Shown piece by piece: positions 23,419 to 35,055 of a DNA stretch of 64,000 nt. Position 1 is the stretch's first letter; the number at the start of each line of letters is the position of its first letter. Source of the stretch: Diploscapter coronatus (lineage: Eukaryota; Nematoda; Chromadorea; Rhabditida; Rhabditidae); the NCBI GenBank assembly GCA_964036155.1, contig OZ038423.1:25311249-25375248 (forward strand). The letters run 5' to 3'. The position numbers and the translations under genes are program-made. The notes below the pieces were generated by a model that saw only the letters and a list, made by a program, of their open reading frames with translations, did no database searches and was not told the DNA's origin.

Positions 23419-26400
23419 TCAAATTCTGTGAGTCAGTGTTCCTTCTCGAAGACATGTCGCTGTGAGCACCGGCAAATGGAGCTTTGCACATACGGAAGTT
23501 TCGAAGTACGTTTGATATCATGTGCTAAAACCGAACAACTTTGAAGAAACTTCTCAAAATGATAAACCATCTTCTCAAAGTTGACAAGTCCATTGTAGTT
23601 GGTCTTGTTGCCTTCGTGAATGAATGTCAGGTCCTTGAGAAGCAGAGGAATGAATGGAATGCAGGGCGCTGTCAGTTTGGCCACGAGTGCTCTGTACGAG
23701 CGATGATTCCTCGAAGGGTCCAGCAGCGACTCGAACTCTGCAAACTGTCGACGAAGTTTCGTGGGGATTTTCTGAATTCGTTGAATTGATTCGATCACAG
23801 GCAAGTTGCACCTACCTCCCACAGCGAAGACAGTCGACTCACAGCAATGTTGGACAGACCGAGTGTGATCGCGAACAGACTCATCAAGTCACGATTCTCC
23901 TTCGCACTAAATTCACGAACATAATTCCTGCAGTGAAATATAAGCGAAAACATACTGGATGGCAATTTTAATGAACTTCTTCAAAGTGTTGATTCTCTTG
24001 GCAGGCAGAGACAGGAGCACTTCTGTTGTCACCCAACACTGGACTTCGTTGAAGCGACGCATCAGCAAATCGAGATTGGAAGGCAATCGACCTGGAAAGG
24101 CTTCTCGACCAATTACCTACAACGATAATTAATTGGCAGGAATTAGACAAAATCAACCTGAGTGATCAATTCGATTTCATCTGTGGCTTCCAGCAGTTGC
24201 GCATGCAGAATGAAGAGCTGATGGGCCAATTCACTCGAACTAACGAATTCGAGAATCGATGCGTGCACTGACTCGACTGGGCCGTTTTGATCGAGTTGTG
24301 GTTGCTAAAATTTCGAACTTCCAATCAAAACCAATTAATTTCTACTATAGCAAATCTTACAAGAGAGTCAATTTCATCTCGATAGACCACGTACAACTTG
24401 CTGTTGAGGCCCAGCATCGTTGAAATGCTTATCTCTATTAGTGAGAAGATAATCTTTTCTGAATGAACTCAAACATGAAAAGACAAGCAACTCGGAAAAT
24501 TCAACCTCCATTGCTCTTCACTTCCACAAGACATAGCGCCTTGTCTGACTGAGTGTAGCGCAATCGAGCAGAGGCCAATTCACATATCTCTCTGGTAGAT
24601 TTGTCCATCCGAATCGACATCGCGAATGAAGTCGTGTCAGACAGGTGGATTATTTGATTGCCTACAGTAGAAATTGAGTAAAATGAAAATAACGACGACT
24701 TACAAGTGTCACTCGGAAGAATGGGATTCGGTGCAGGGGCCATCGTGGAGAGGACGCCACATTCAATGACCACAGTCGGGTGCCTTGCTAGACTTCGTTG
24801 GGCTGATTCCCTAAAAAATAGCTTACAAGATGAATTCATCCACTCTTCGTACCTCTGATTGCGAATTGAAGAAATCTTTGCCAAAATCAAATTCATTCCT
24901 GGCAAAGTTCGGCTGTCTTCCAACACACAACAATACAGCTCCTAAAATACAAGGTAAACCTCAAAAATACAATAGGTTTGTCAAACCTCGACAAAGGAAT
25001 TGGCAACTGGATCGAAGAAGAAATGTAATCCCAGAGTTCTGACCCAAAACGAGAGGAAGGCAACCACTCTTCTTTTGCTCGTTACTTTCTGCTCATTGTC
25101 CAATTCGTTGGTTGTCACCAGACGAGGATCGGCAGACTGCAGTCAACGAATTGAGATATTCAATTGAAAGGGTCATATCGTTATCCACCAAAGATATTTC
25201 AGCTATGTCGATATTCACTAAAACTATGCCGTTATCCACTAAAGTGGCTCAGTATATTTTAGGCATAGATGAATGAAAGTTGTTAAATATGGAAGAACAT
25301 TGATAAAAAATAGAGATAGATAGCTCAAAAGTTCGTAGTATAATATATTAATTAAATTTGTCAGTTTCTCGAATACAGTGCATGGGAATAATGGTAAATA
25401 AGGATATAGCCTTGGTGGATACTAACATAGTAAAATATCTATGGTGGATACGATAGTTTAGTTGGCAAAGACGCCCTCCAATTGAAAAACCAAACTTACT
25501 GTGGTGTTTCTGATGTAATAGGTTTTCAGATAATTGCAGAGAACATTCGTGGACATGTAGATGAGGTGCGTCAGAATGAAGTCCTCCAGTAGCGTGTCCA
25601 TTTCCTGCGCATCGTCCGGCTGCGCATCGACTCTCGTCTCCAATACATATTCAATTATTTTCTCGGGTAATCCAGCCATCACTGAATAGCACGACAGAGC
25701 TCTAGAGCCCGAATGTTCAATGGCAGCTCCTTTGGGCTCCGAGATCCTCTCCAAGACAAGGGCATCTGTCCCGTGCTCCTTCAGCCTGACAGTGTTTGCC
25801 TCGACATCTCGCAGAATTCGATTGAAGTCCTGTTTATCGACCACCAGGAATTGTGCATCGTCATCTCGCAATGTGATTGTGGCTGCTCTTGGAGCCTCAT
25901 TCACCAGAGCCAATTTGCCGAAGTCGTCCCCTTCCTGCAGGCTGCACACAATTCCCTTCCCATGAATCGAGACATCCACACTGCCTTTCAGAATTATGTA
26001 CCACCTTTTCGCCTGATCTCCTTGATGAAATAGAACTGTGCCTGAAACATTGAAAATCGAATGAGGCTACTCTCCATTATCTTTGAGATGAGCGTTGCCG
26101 CTTTCTCTGGGCTCTAACGTTGATGCATAGCCTTTCCTTCTTGTCCACCTGCGTCCTCACCGCACTCTCTTCCTTCTTCACACCATCTTTACTCCGCGGT
26201 TCGCACCAGCGTCTCTACCTTTTCCGCTAGGCAGTGTTCATCTCGTAGATAATCGAGAGTAGAATGCTACAGAGAAATTACCTGCATGATAGTGCTGTTC
26301 GAATGAAATGACAGTGGCGAGTTCTCTCTTCACCATCGTACTCAAATGCGACAGAGCCTTCACATGCAGCAGTTCCTCATACACTAGCTCCAATTCCTCG

Positions 26401-28901
26401 GGAGTACGTTCGTGTGAACTGAACAATAGAACTATCTTTGCTAAACATGGGAGATTTACGATTTGTGAAGAATCATTCTGAAGAGAGCATCAGGACCGAC
26501 TGTGTTCAGGAAGAATATCGCCGAAGTCAATTCATCGGCAGAAGGCAGCAAAGGCCTCTTCGTACTTCCTAAATCATAATTTTTTTCCTCAAGTTCTGCC
26601 TACAAACCTCTTTGTCGTGATTCGTCTCGAATAATCCATCGGTAGTAGGTCTGCTTGTCAACAAACTGATGCTCGTTTGTCACTGAAATCTCAACATTGT
26701 CGACAAGAAATTGCGATCTTCTTACCATGACAAATCATATTGTGTTCTAGCAGCACTTGCCACATACCAGTAATCTTGAACAGAATCGGTAACATTATTC
26801 ACTCATAGGAAGACCTACTTGAAGCCTAGATAAAGTGTGAGCATTTGACCCGTATGAAAGTGACAGTGCAAGCAGCCACTCGACCATTTCTGAGCCTACC
26901 ATGCATTGCGAGTAAATCTGAAACAATCGACCTGTACTTCATCAAGAATGACTATCTGTCAAACGTTGTTGCGATAAGGTCTGTCCTGAATAAGATGTCC
27001 ATTCTGCAGCAGCATTTCATCTCTGATCATCCCTGCTGCCTCCTCTATGCGAGCCTCTATCGAATTACAGTTGTTGAGTTCGATGATATTCCCTCCGGCT
27101 GCAGTCAGCTGGTTCGGCCGAGCACTGCTCGTCTCTGCTTGAATCTCCATATTCTCCAATTCGCTCAGCATTTCCGGCATCGACATTCGCACTACGTCTG
27201 CAATAATCACTCGTTGTTTATGAAATAGAAGCAGAGAAGCGAGAAGTATTGATTTCTACCGAAAATATTCTTTCGATCAAGGAAAAACCTGAGTCGATCC
27301 TTGACACCGACATAGGAATGCTTGAAATATGCCATGTTTTGATAGGAAATGAATGACATGAGCAGAGAGGTTGTCATAATGAATAAGTTTGATTGTCGAC
27401 AGGCAAAGACAATGGTTCTCTTTCAATACGCTTTCTCGCTCTCTATTTCATGTCATTGCTCGAATGTTTTGATAATGCGTCAATCGTGGAGAAAATCAAT
27501 AGTAGAACAATTCCTTCAATATCATGGAATCTTCCAAAGACTTGCCATAGTCAGAGTAGTCGTTTTGCGGAATCGGCAGTTTTCTTGTGGCAGTATTGGA
27601 TTTGATGTAGGAAACGATTCCAGGAGCAGGGGGAGGTGCATGTTGAACGCTGCAGCGAGAAGTCGAGGGCTCTGTTCCATTCAACATTTGAGCTGTGAAC
27701 GGTTCTTGCTGCTGATCTAAATTTGCAGTTTATCATCGAGCATGATCAGAGGAAGGCTTACATGGACTCTCGGTAATAATGTCTTCCATCACAGTTATGT
27801 ACGATTGCAAATGGTCTGCGTGCTTCTAAATTGTAGTATAGAAGATTTGCTACAGAGGAGTGTACTCACACAATAGACAGAGGTGAAGTGCTGCTGCGAA
27901 ATGCGGATGAATTCTGCTGGACGAGTGATGAGAGCGGAACAGCAGTGGAAGGGTAGATCCAGTTGACCGAACAGACTCCCTGCTGACAGAATTGATAACT
28001 GGAGAAAAGTTATTGATGAATGATGAGGTAGAATATGAGCTTACAGTTCCTTTTTGAGGAAGAAAAGGCTGTACTTCACCAGATAGCAGCAGATACCAAA
28101 ACGAGCTGTGTTCCCCTTGATTGAACACTGAAATGCAACTGAACGAATGAATTGTACAAACAGAAATGGCGATTTTCTAGAAACAAGGACTGACTGACTG
28201 AAGGAAAGAGGGAAAAGGCAGCTGCATCAACGATGCGACGAAATTGCAACGGAAATCCAAATCCACAGGAAGTGGGTCATTACCTGTCTTTACAGAGAAA
28301 AGGCAGAATGCAAAATGCCATCCCTGTTTAACTCTGTTTTTCCACTAAATTGCACAACTAATCCCATCACATCCAATATTCTCTCTGCCCCCCTCCCCAC
28401 GCTCTCAAGGCAGATTAATTTGATGAAATCTTATGAGATTGAAAATTGCAGCAGACATTCTCTGCATTCGGAGATATGTTTTATAGAGAAGAGAGGAGAT
28501 TGAATATCGCTTGAAACATTCATGATTTGGCTGGCCATTATGTTGAGATTGGCTTACAGCAGAAACAAAGTCGTTCGAAGAATAACAATTGAGGCAGAAA
28601 ATGCAGTGTAAGTGAATCAAGCGGCTGTGTTGGATAGTGCCATTCAATTATGAAAATAAGAGGTAGGGTAACTCACGGACAACTCCTTGCTGAACTCGAT
28701 CGGGCAGAGCATCTGAATTCGACAGCAGACTTATCAGCAGAGCATCGGAAATCCCTTTGAGTCGTCCAATTTTCCTGGCCCTGTTGGCCAGCATCTCGAC
28801 TCCTCGCGCTGCATGGTCTGCTGCTTGTGGAGGGACTCGCGCGCCTGCATCAAAGTGAACTGAGTTCCCAGCGAAATTCCCGCCACTTTGACGAGGCGCC
28901 A
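23419..28901 (-). CDS. EPAC: EPAC, cAMP-regulated Rap guanine-nucleotide exchange factor
   Basis: Activates Rap GTPases when cAMP binds (family knowledge). Domains in order on the minus strand: an N-terminal helical piece (28680-28901, [20 protein letters not shown]); first cyclic-nucleotide domain (about 27850-28140, [19 protein letters not shown]); DEP start (27000-27060, [18 protein letters not shown]); linker (26290-26430, [20 protein letters not shown]); second cyclic-nucleotide domain (25720-26040, [20 protein letters not shown], then NEAPRAATI); REM region (25500-25710); RasGEF catalytic domain with FEKMHM and [16 protein letters not shown] at 23560-23830. The phosphate-binding cassette of domain 2 is intact; that of domain 1 is degenerate. 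The chain ends near 23419 after LRNF. The true 5' exon was not found: the first visible exon begins at 28901 after a GATTTAG acceptor, in a phase that would allow a split ATG. Confidence 0.9.
25173..25456. mobile_element. MITE-like element in EPAC intron
   Basis: About 284 bp with imperfect terminal inverted repeats. The left end reads ATATCGTTATCCACCAAAG, and the complement of the right end reads ACTATCGTATCCACCATAG. Inside the left arm the unit GTTATCCACYAAAG is repeated at 25178 and 25230. It occupies most of the intron 25139-25500 and has no ORF. Confidence 0.75.
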
Positions 28902-31900
28902 CTAAATCAAGTTCATATTTGATAGGTTTACTACGGAGAAAATGAGTTTCAATTTGTTCTGCTCCTTTCGGCAGGGTGTGAAGGACGTCTGATTCGTGAA
29001 TTCCTATTTATCATAGACGCCCAAGAAACACTGCCAAAATGGGACAGAAAAGGAGATCCTAGAAGATCCTAGATTAGGCAGAATGTTTAGAAGTCGAGAT
29101 TCGAGAGTATGAATCATGAGCATAGACAGGAACTGCAATGCAGTTCGATTAGTTACTGGTTTACTGAGAGATTGTGGCATAGAGAAGAACAGTTCTGTCT
29201 TTGCTGTGTTTGCTCAAAGTCAAAGTGAAGCGCTCAAAAATACAGCATCAATCTTTGAAACGTTTCATTGAATTGACCAGAACAAACTCTTCGATGACAG
29301 AAAGAGGGAAAGGGAATTGGGGAATCGTCTAGGCAGACAGACAGTTTTGACGCAATTCGAATGGAATGGCAGAGACAGAGGCAGAGGCAGAGGAAATCAA
29401 TTCGGGCGAACAATCAAACAAACAGCTGGCAGAATGAAAACAGAACAGCAGAACAGAGGGGAGGTCTTACGTGGAAAGAAACTGAATAGAAAGATGAAAT
29501 GTTATAGAGATTTTGTCTGAACGACTGATTGACTGACTTGTATGACGATCCCATACAGATGATGGCCGAATTTTGAAGGGCAGACAAATGGCACTGATCT
29601 GACTGGCTCTGCTTCACATTTATTGCCTGAAATGATGAAGAATATTAGTCTTGGATTCGCTTGTTGCATTGATTTGTTTCATGGGAATCTATGTACTTAG
29701 ATAGGAAAAGACATGTATGTGAGATGCGAGATAAAACCGCAATAATTCCTGCTGGATAATGCAGAGAAGCAGAGGGAGAGGCAGAGGCAGAGCTATTGAA
29801 TAATCTATTATAAGCAGGGAGAGCTGTTTGTGCAGGGAGTAAGAGAAGAATTGCTCGAGAGTTTTCAAATGGCATCAAAATCAGGCGAATGTGAGGTAAT
29901 CAAAATATTCATGGAGAAGAAGTCAACTAAGTTGTGCAGTTGTCGAGCATTAATTCTGAATGCGGCTCTGAGCAGAAAGAAGTTGGTAGATTTTTAGTCT
30001 GTGCGCATACAAGAGAGGGATATATGCAATGAGCGTTAATCTGTGTTTCTCTCTGCTTGCCCTCAGCATTTTGGAGTTATTGTTGTGAAGTGTTTGAATG
30101 TTGTGGCTGTGTGCAGTTATGCAGTTATGTGTGGCTGTGGCTGAGTCCGAGGCTAAAAGAGCAAAAGCAGCAAAGCAGCCACGAAGAAGCATCGCATCGA
30201 TTCGCGACTCGAGACTGCTTTGAAAGGATGAAAGGATGAAGGAAACAACGCAGAGCTACTACTCATTCAAACAACAACTCAAGTAAAAGATGCTAGCTAA
30301 TAAATCTGGAAGGGAAAACGTATTGAAGGAGACATTTGGATGAAAACATGAGCGGATTAGGCCTGAAAATGCAGATTAAATTATATGTGGAGAAAATAAT
30401 TATTTACATAGTAAGTGGATATAAGGAGAAGAAGAGAAACGAAGAAGGAAGGAAAGGAGGAAAAAGGGGAGGGCATTCGAAGATGAAGAATTACGCATTG
30501 AATGCCTTCTACCGAAAAAAAGCAGAAAATATGAGATGAGAAGGATGCAGCAATAGGAGAAGAAGCAGAAGGGCGGAGCCAAAGAACATTTCAGAATAAT
30601 GAAGACGTAAATGAATAAATTAATCATGTTTAGATGGAAATGACTAGGGACCGAACTACTAATAAGGGCATGAAATACGGACTGAGGGCCGAATGCACAG
30701 AGCAGAAGGGAAACATCGAAAGACTAGCCCAATGAATAAGAAAATGCAAATGAAAATGCATTGTGCATTTGGGGGAATGCCTACAGAGCCTAATGATGGA
30801 GCAGCGGCAGTCTTTCAGTCGGCTTTTGGCTTCTCTTCTTTGACTTTCCCCTCCCTCCGCAGGCTTCAGGGCTTCTAACGGAGCATCAAGGGAATTGTGT
30901 GATTGCCAGAGGCAGTCCACAGCCATGCCTTGTTGTGCTCGCTGACTTGCCTGCTGTTGCTGCTAATATGAAAGCCTTCCTGCAAATGGCAGGCACCACT
31001 GCAGTCCCACAATCAAGCCCTCAGTCGCTCATAATCGCATCCCCAATTCTCCCACTCTCCAAGCCATACAAAAAGCATTCCATTTTGGAAGATTGACGAG
31101 AATTTATTATGCTGACAATAGTGAATCTTCTGTCTCCTCTGTTTGAATGAATATTCGAATGTTCGGTCGTTAAGATCTTTCCCCTTTTCAATATTCATTT
31201 CCGCTCCATTCTATTCAATTGTAAGTCAGAAAATAGCAGACTGGATTCGGAAATAATAAAACACAATAACATAAAGTCGCATCCAAATATGGTGATGACA
31301 TGTCTAGAAGCTGGATTTGACAAGAAGAGCAGCATTGTGGGTGTTAAACTTTCAAAGAACTCATGCAATTCCGTTACATCTGCACTTGCAAACAACACAT
31401 CATAATTTTAGAAAAATGGCACGATTTCATAATACAGTGCCTCCTGAATTCAGTGTTTGTTCTCAAAATAACAACATAGTTTATCAGGCGCTTTGTGAGT
31501 TGATTTGTTCGACTTTTCACTTCCTTTGCTCAGGTTGAAAACGAAGTTTCTCCTCCTTATTTCTTCGAGTCTTTGAGACTCCACAAATGACTGTTTGCTC
31601 TTCGGAAAAAGATAGACTCGCTTAAGGTGCCAGCAGCCTCAACTAAGCAGAAGAAGAAGAAGAAGAAGGAAAGAGAAATAGTCAAGGAATGAATAGAGAT
31701 TACAGACATACAGGCAAAATGCTGAAAGACAGAAAATAAGCAGATGAAATAGAGAAATACAGGGCGGGGCGTTAAATGTGCTGCTAGCTGCTTGTGCAGG
31801 GGGAATAGAGAAAATGGAAGAGGAAAGAGGAAGAATGTAGAATAAGGAGAAAGGCAGAGAAGGAGAGGAGGGGAGACCGTAACGAAGAATGCATTGGGAA

Positions 31901-31989
31901 GTCATTTTTCACAGACTCCCTTTTGGGATCTGACGCTTCGCGCATTTTGTTCCTCAAATTGATTGTTTTCTATTTAGGACACAAGCTGA
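28902..31989. other. divergent spacer between EPAC and distal Fe65 exons
   Basis: About 3 kb between two diverging genes. Composition is uneven: purine-rich tracts at 29290-29480 and 30425-30560, and an AGAAGAAGAAGAAG microsatellite near 31650. ORFs here are short and low-complexity. It probably holds the EPAC promoter and unfound 5' exon plus the distal Fe65 promoter. No RNA gene recognised. Confidence 0.4.
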
Positions 31990-32187
31990 ATGGTTGAAGG
32001 CTCTCGAGTTCGATTGGCAGAATCTGCCTATTCCAGGTGGGCGGATTGACTGCATTGAGTTGCATCGATGCAATGAAGATCAGCTTGCTTTAGAGGTCGC
32101 GAGAACGACTCCCGTCTACTTTCGCGCCACGGCAGTCAGGGCTCCGACTCGGCCACCATCAACTTTGTCACCGATGACAGACTCCAA
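31990..32187 (+). CDS. feh-1: alternative distal 5' coding exons of Fe65
   Basis: Two small exons, 31990-32036 and 32094-32187, encode MVEGSRVRLAESAYSRG then RENDSRLLSRHGSQGSDSAT and end DDRLQ (47 aa). The intron between them is 57 bp, GT to TTTAG. The last codon is complete, so splicing to the Fe65 exon at 35360 (also starting on a codon boundary) stays in frame. The alternative first exon at 35056-35172 joins the same acceptor in the same phase. Recognition rests on splice sites and open frame only, without homology. Confidence 0.5.
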
Positions 32188-32565
32188 GTGGGCTCTTTAA
32201 ATACTCTTACTCCAAACTATTTGCCAAATCCAATCAAATCCAACAGTTTGCCTCTTCTCTCCCTCGATTATCTGTTATCGTGTATCTGTGTATCTGTCTG
32301 TTTGAGTGTTTGCTCTTATGTTTCTGTTCCTGCATCTGTGTATATCCCTCTCCCCTGTTTCTATTTGAGATGTCGTTTGTTTCTCTTTTCCATTCCCAGC
32401 TTCTCGAATGCGCGAATGCATTTTTATCGCTCTTCTCTACACGCATATTTCAATACAGAGACTGTACACAGTCAATGTCCACTTTTACACAAAAAAATCG
32501 AAGTATACATTTTTAGCTCAAAAATATCAAGACATGCACTGCATCGTTTCGAACGAAATTAATTT

Positions 32566-33028
32566 CTACAGGATTGTCTTTTATATTCTTATATCGTTTT
32601 TCTTGAATTAATGTTCTAAACAAAATTATTTTAAAAACGGTCAACAGGATCTAATTCTCGATGGTGGGAGAAATGTGAATATATATGGTTTTACCCCACT
32701 TCCAATTATGAGTACTACGGGGCATAGATAGGGGAAGGACGGTTTTACTATATAGGAAAAAATAAATTCGCCCTTTGTAAGACCAGGATCAGGGCTTAAA
32801 TTTTTTGACACTTTCATGATATTCACATTGGAGTATCAATGCCAAACACTTTTAGCCTGGCCAGGATCTATATTGCTAGCTACCCATAAAAGAAAAAGGG
32901 ATGAAACCATACATTTTCACATTTCTCCCTCCGTCGAAGATTAGGTCCTGTTGACCGTTTTCAAAATGAACTACTTTTAAGAAAGTTATTCAAGAAAATG
33001 GTGTAAAATATAAAAGACCACCATCCTT
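32566..33028. mobile_element. MITE-like element with nested inverted repeats
   Basis: Outer arms pair over about 130 bp: GTCTTTTATATT, TTTTCTTGAATWA and AACGGTCAACAGGAYCTAAT occur on both strands at 32576-32660 and 32935-33020. An inner portion has GGGAGAAATGTGAA on both arms. A related element lies at 40698-41227. No ORF of its own; the 95-codon minus-strand frame at 32990-33277 runs into its right arm. Confidence 0.75.
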
Positions 33029-35055
33029 TACTGTCTTTTCTTCTCCTGATTCCATATAAGCTTTCACAACACTTGTTAGGTCTAAATTAGAAAACTCCAA
33101 ATCAAAACTTGTACTGTAATCAGCTGTTATTACATGACTTGAAATAACTCTGCCTCTATTTCGTAAATGCTTCGATCTAAAAATACCCCTAGGATTTGCG
33201 TTAGAGAAAACATTCTTGAAGTAGTGCTTTTCGAAGTGACTGGTTTGTGAAAAATTTCTCTGCCAATTCCTTGCCAACTCTCGTGCCTGTGAGCGAGGCA
33301 GTCAAGCATTAACCCTTTAACCCTGAAGCAAAGAGGGAAAGAGTCGATTGAGTCGAATCACAAAGAAACAGGCCGGCTCATGGCTGACTGATTGACTGTG
33401 GTTGTGTGACTTTCTGCATTGTTTGTGCTGTAAGCAGTGTTCTCTTTCTTTCTCCTCTTTCTGCCTAAAATCACACGCACAGCTCAACTGTTTGTGAAGA
33501 ACGAGGAAAACTTAGAAAGTTAACAATTCGATAAGTTCACAAAGATTTTTACAAAGAAAACATCCTACAGAAGGAAGACAAGGCATTTTGATTAACTCTT
33601 TCAAAATCTCCCAAAATCCCAGCAAATCCAATCCAATCCACGCAGACATGTTTCAATTCCCACGAGGGCCTTTCCTCAAATTCTCACCCAAAACTCGACT
33701 CAGTCTCTATGATTGAGTGCGAAGGCCGGCTTTTTCTAGAAGAAGGAGGAGAAATGGAGATTTCTCTACATTTCGGCTGCGTTCTTCTACTTTTTTTTTC
33801 TGTACATTTGCTTGTTTGATTAAGTTCGGCTAAAGTAGTCAGGACAATATTAGATTGACTGGGGCTAATGCCAATGCTGGGCTAATCTCGTCGGGCCATT
33901 CCCTTGTCTTCTGTCTGTGACTATGCAACGATGCATCCCATCTTTTCTCTTCCCGAGGCAGAGCTGCAAGACTCCATTCACCCCACCATTTTAGTAGTCC
34001 TCTTCCTTTCCCTTCCCCTTCCATTCCCTTGCCATTCCATTCCATTCCTTTTCTGGTCCGCCACTCTTCGGCTTTTGCGCTATTGATCGGCTTAGGCTTT
34101 CGCTCAACAAGTCTTGGGCACAATTTTTTGTCGCATTTTCAGTCATTTTCTTTCAGTACATTCAGGCCCCATCCCCATGTTCTCAAATTCAATTCTTCAA
34201 CGCATAAATGCACAAGTTTCGGGAAATTCAATAACCCTCCTTTTTGGACTTCTGTGAATAGATCGAAGTGGAGATTCTGAATCCACGATTTTTTCTCTGG
34301 GAGTAAATCGATAAGAGCGAAGAGTTGGTTTCGAATGAGTTGTTTCTTGTTGTTTTCTGTGAGTGGTGAGTTTGCGAGGTCGCGACCCTCTCTTCTGCCT
34401 GTCTGTCTCTATTCAAAGTAAGCAGAAGCGCATTGCTTCGATCCTCAAGCAGAGCGCGTTCTTTGCATAGCTCTTCACTTTTCTATATCCTTTATCCTCA
34501 TTTTTCTCTTCCCATTTCTCTTTGAATTTGTGCTGCTTCGTTTGCTATTTCGATCCAGTCATCCAGTCCTCTTCCCCCTGCTTGTCACACCTCCACACTT
34601 TCCATCCCAATTCGACTGTTTCTGCTGTCAAAGTCATCCTTTTTGTATTCACGCTCAACGACCATTCATTTCATATGGATTAGTGCATTGCAAATTTCCA
34701 TGGAATCGATCAATTTTATGCGATTTCGCTGCTCGTCAACACACTTCTCCTCGAAATACTGTTTGTGTTTGTCTTTGCTCATTCTGCCTTTGCATTTTTC
34801 TGCCAAATCCTCTTCTTGTGTTATTTCGGTTTTTCTCTGTCAAAAGTATTAGTTGAACGAAGTCAAACTTTCTTCTTCGAGATAACGCATCGTCCCTTTT
34901 GAATCATCCATTTTGTGTTTTATCATGAGATTACTCTCCATCTCAAATCAGCTGTGCATACATATGAAATCTCTGCACATTCGCAATAGAGCCTGGGGCA
35001 TTTTGGATCTAGCTGAATCTGAATTCGTACACTCCTCGATTCATTCCAATACAAA
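33029..35055. other. non-coding 5' region of Fe65
   Basis: This is intron for the distal transcript and probably promoter for the proximal one. It contains a CATTCCATTCCATTCC-type repeat at about 34020-34050 and long pyrimidine-rich stretches (34490-34850). No gene is supported. Confidence 0.4.

Noticed and set aside
32990..33277. 95-codon minus-strand frame starting MARNWQRNFSQ
   Set aside because: It runs into the right arm of an inverted-repeat element, has no splice context and no homology that I recognise.
33839..34123. 94-codon minus-strand frame rich in Gly/Lys/Glu
   Set aside because: It is encoded by a CCATTCCATTCC-type simple repeat.
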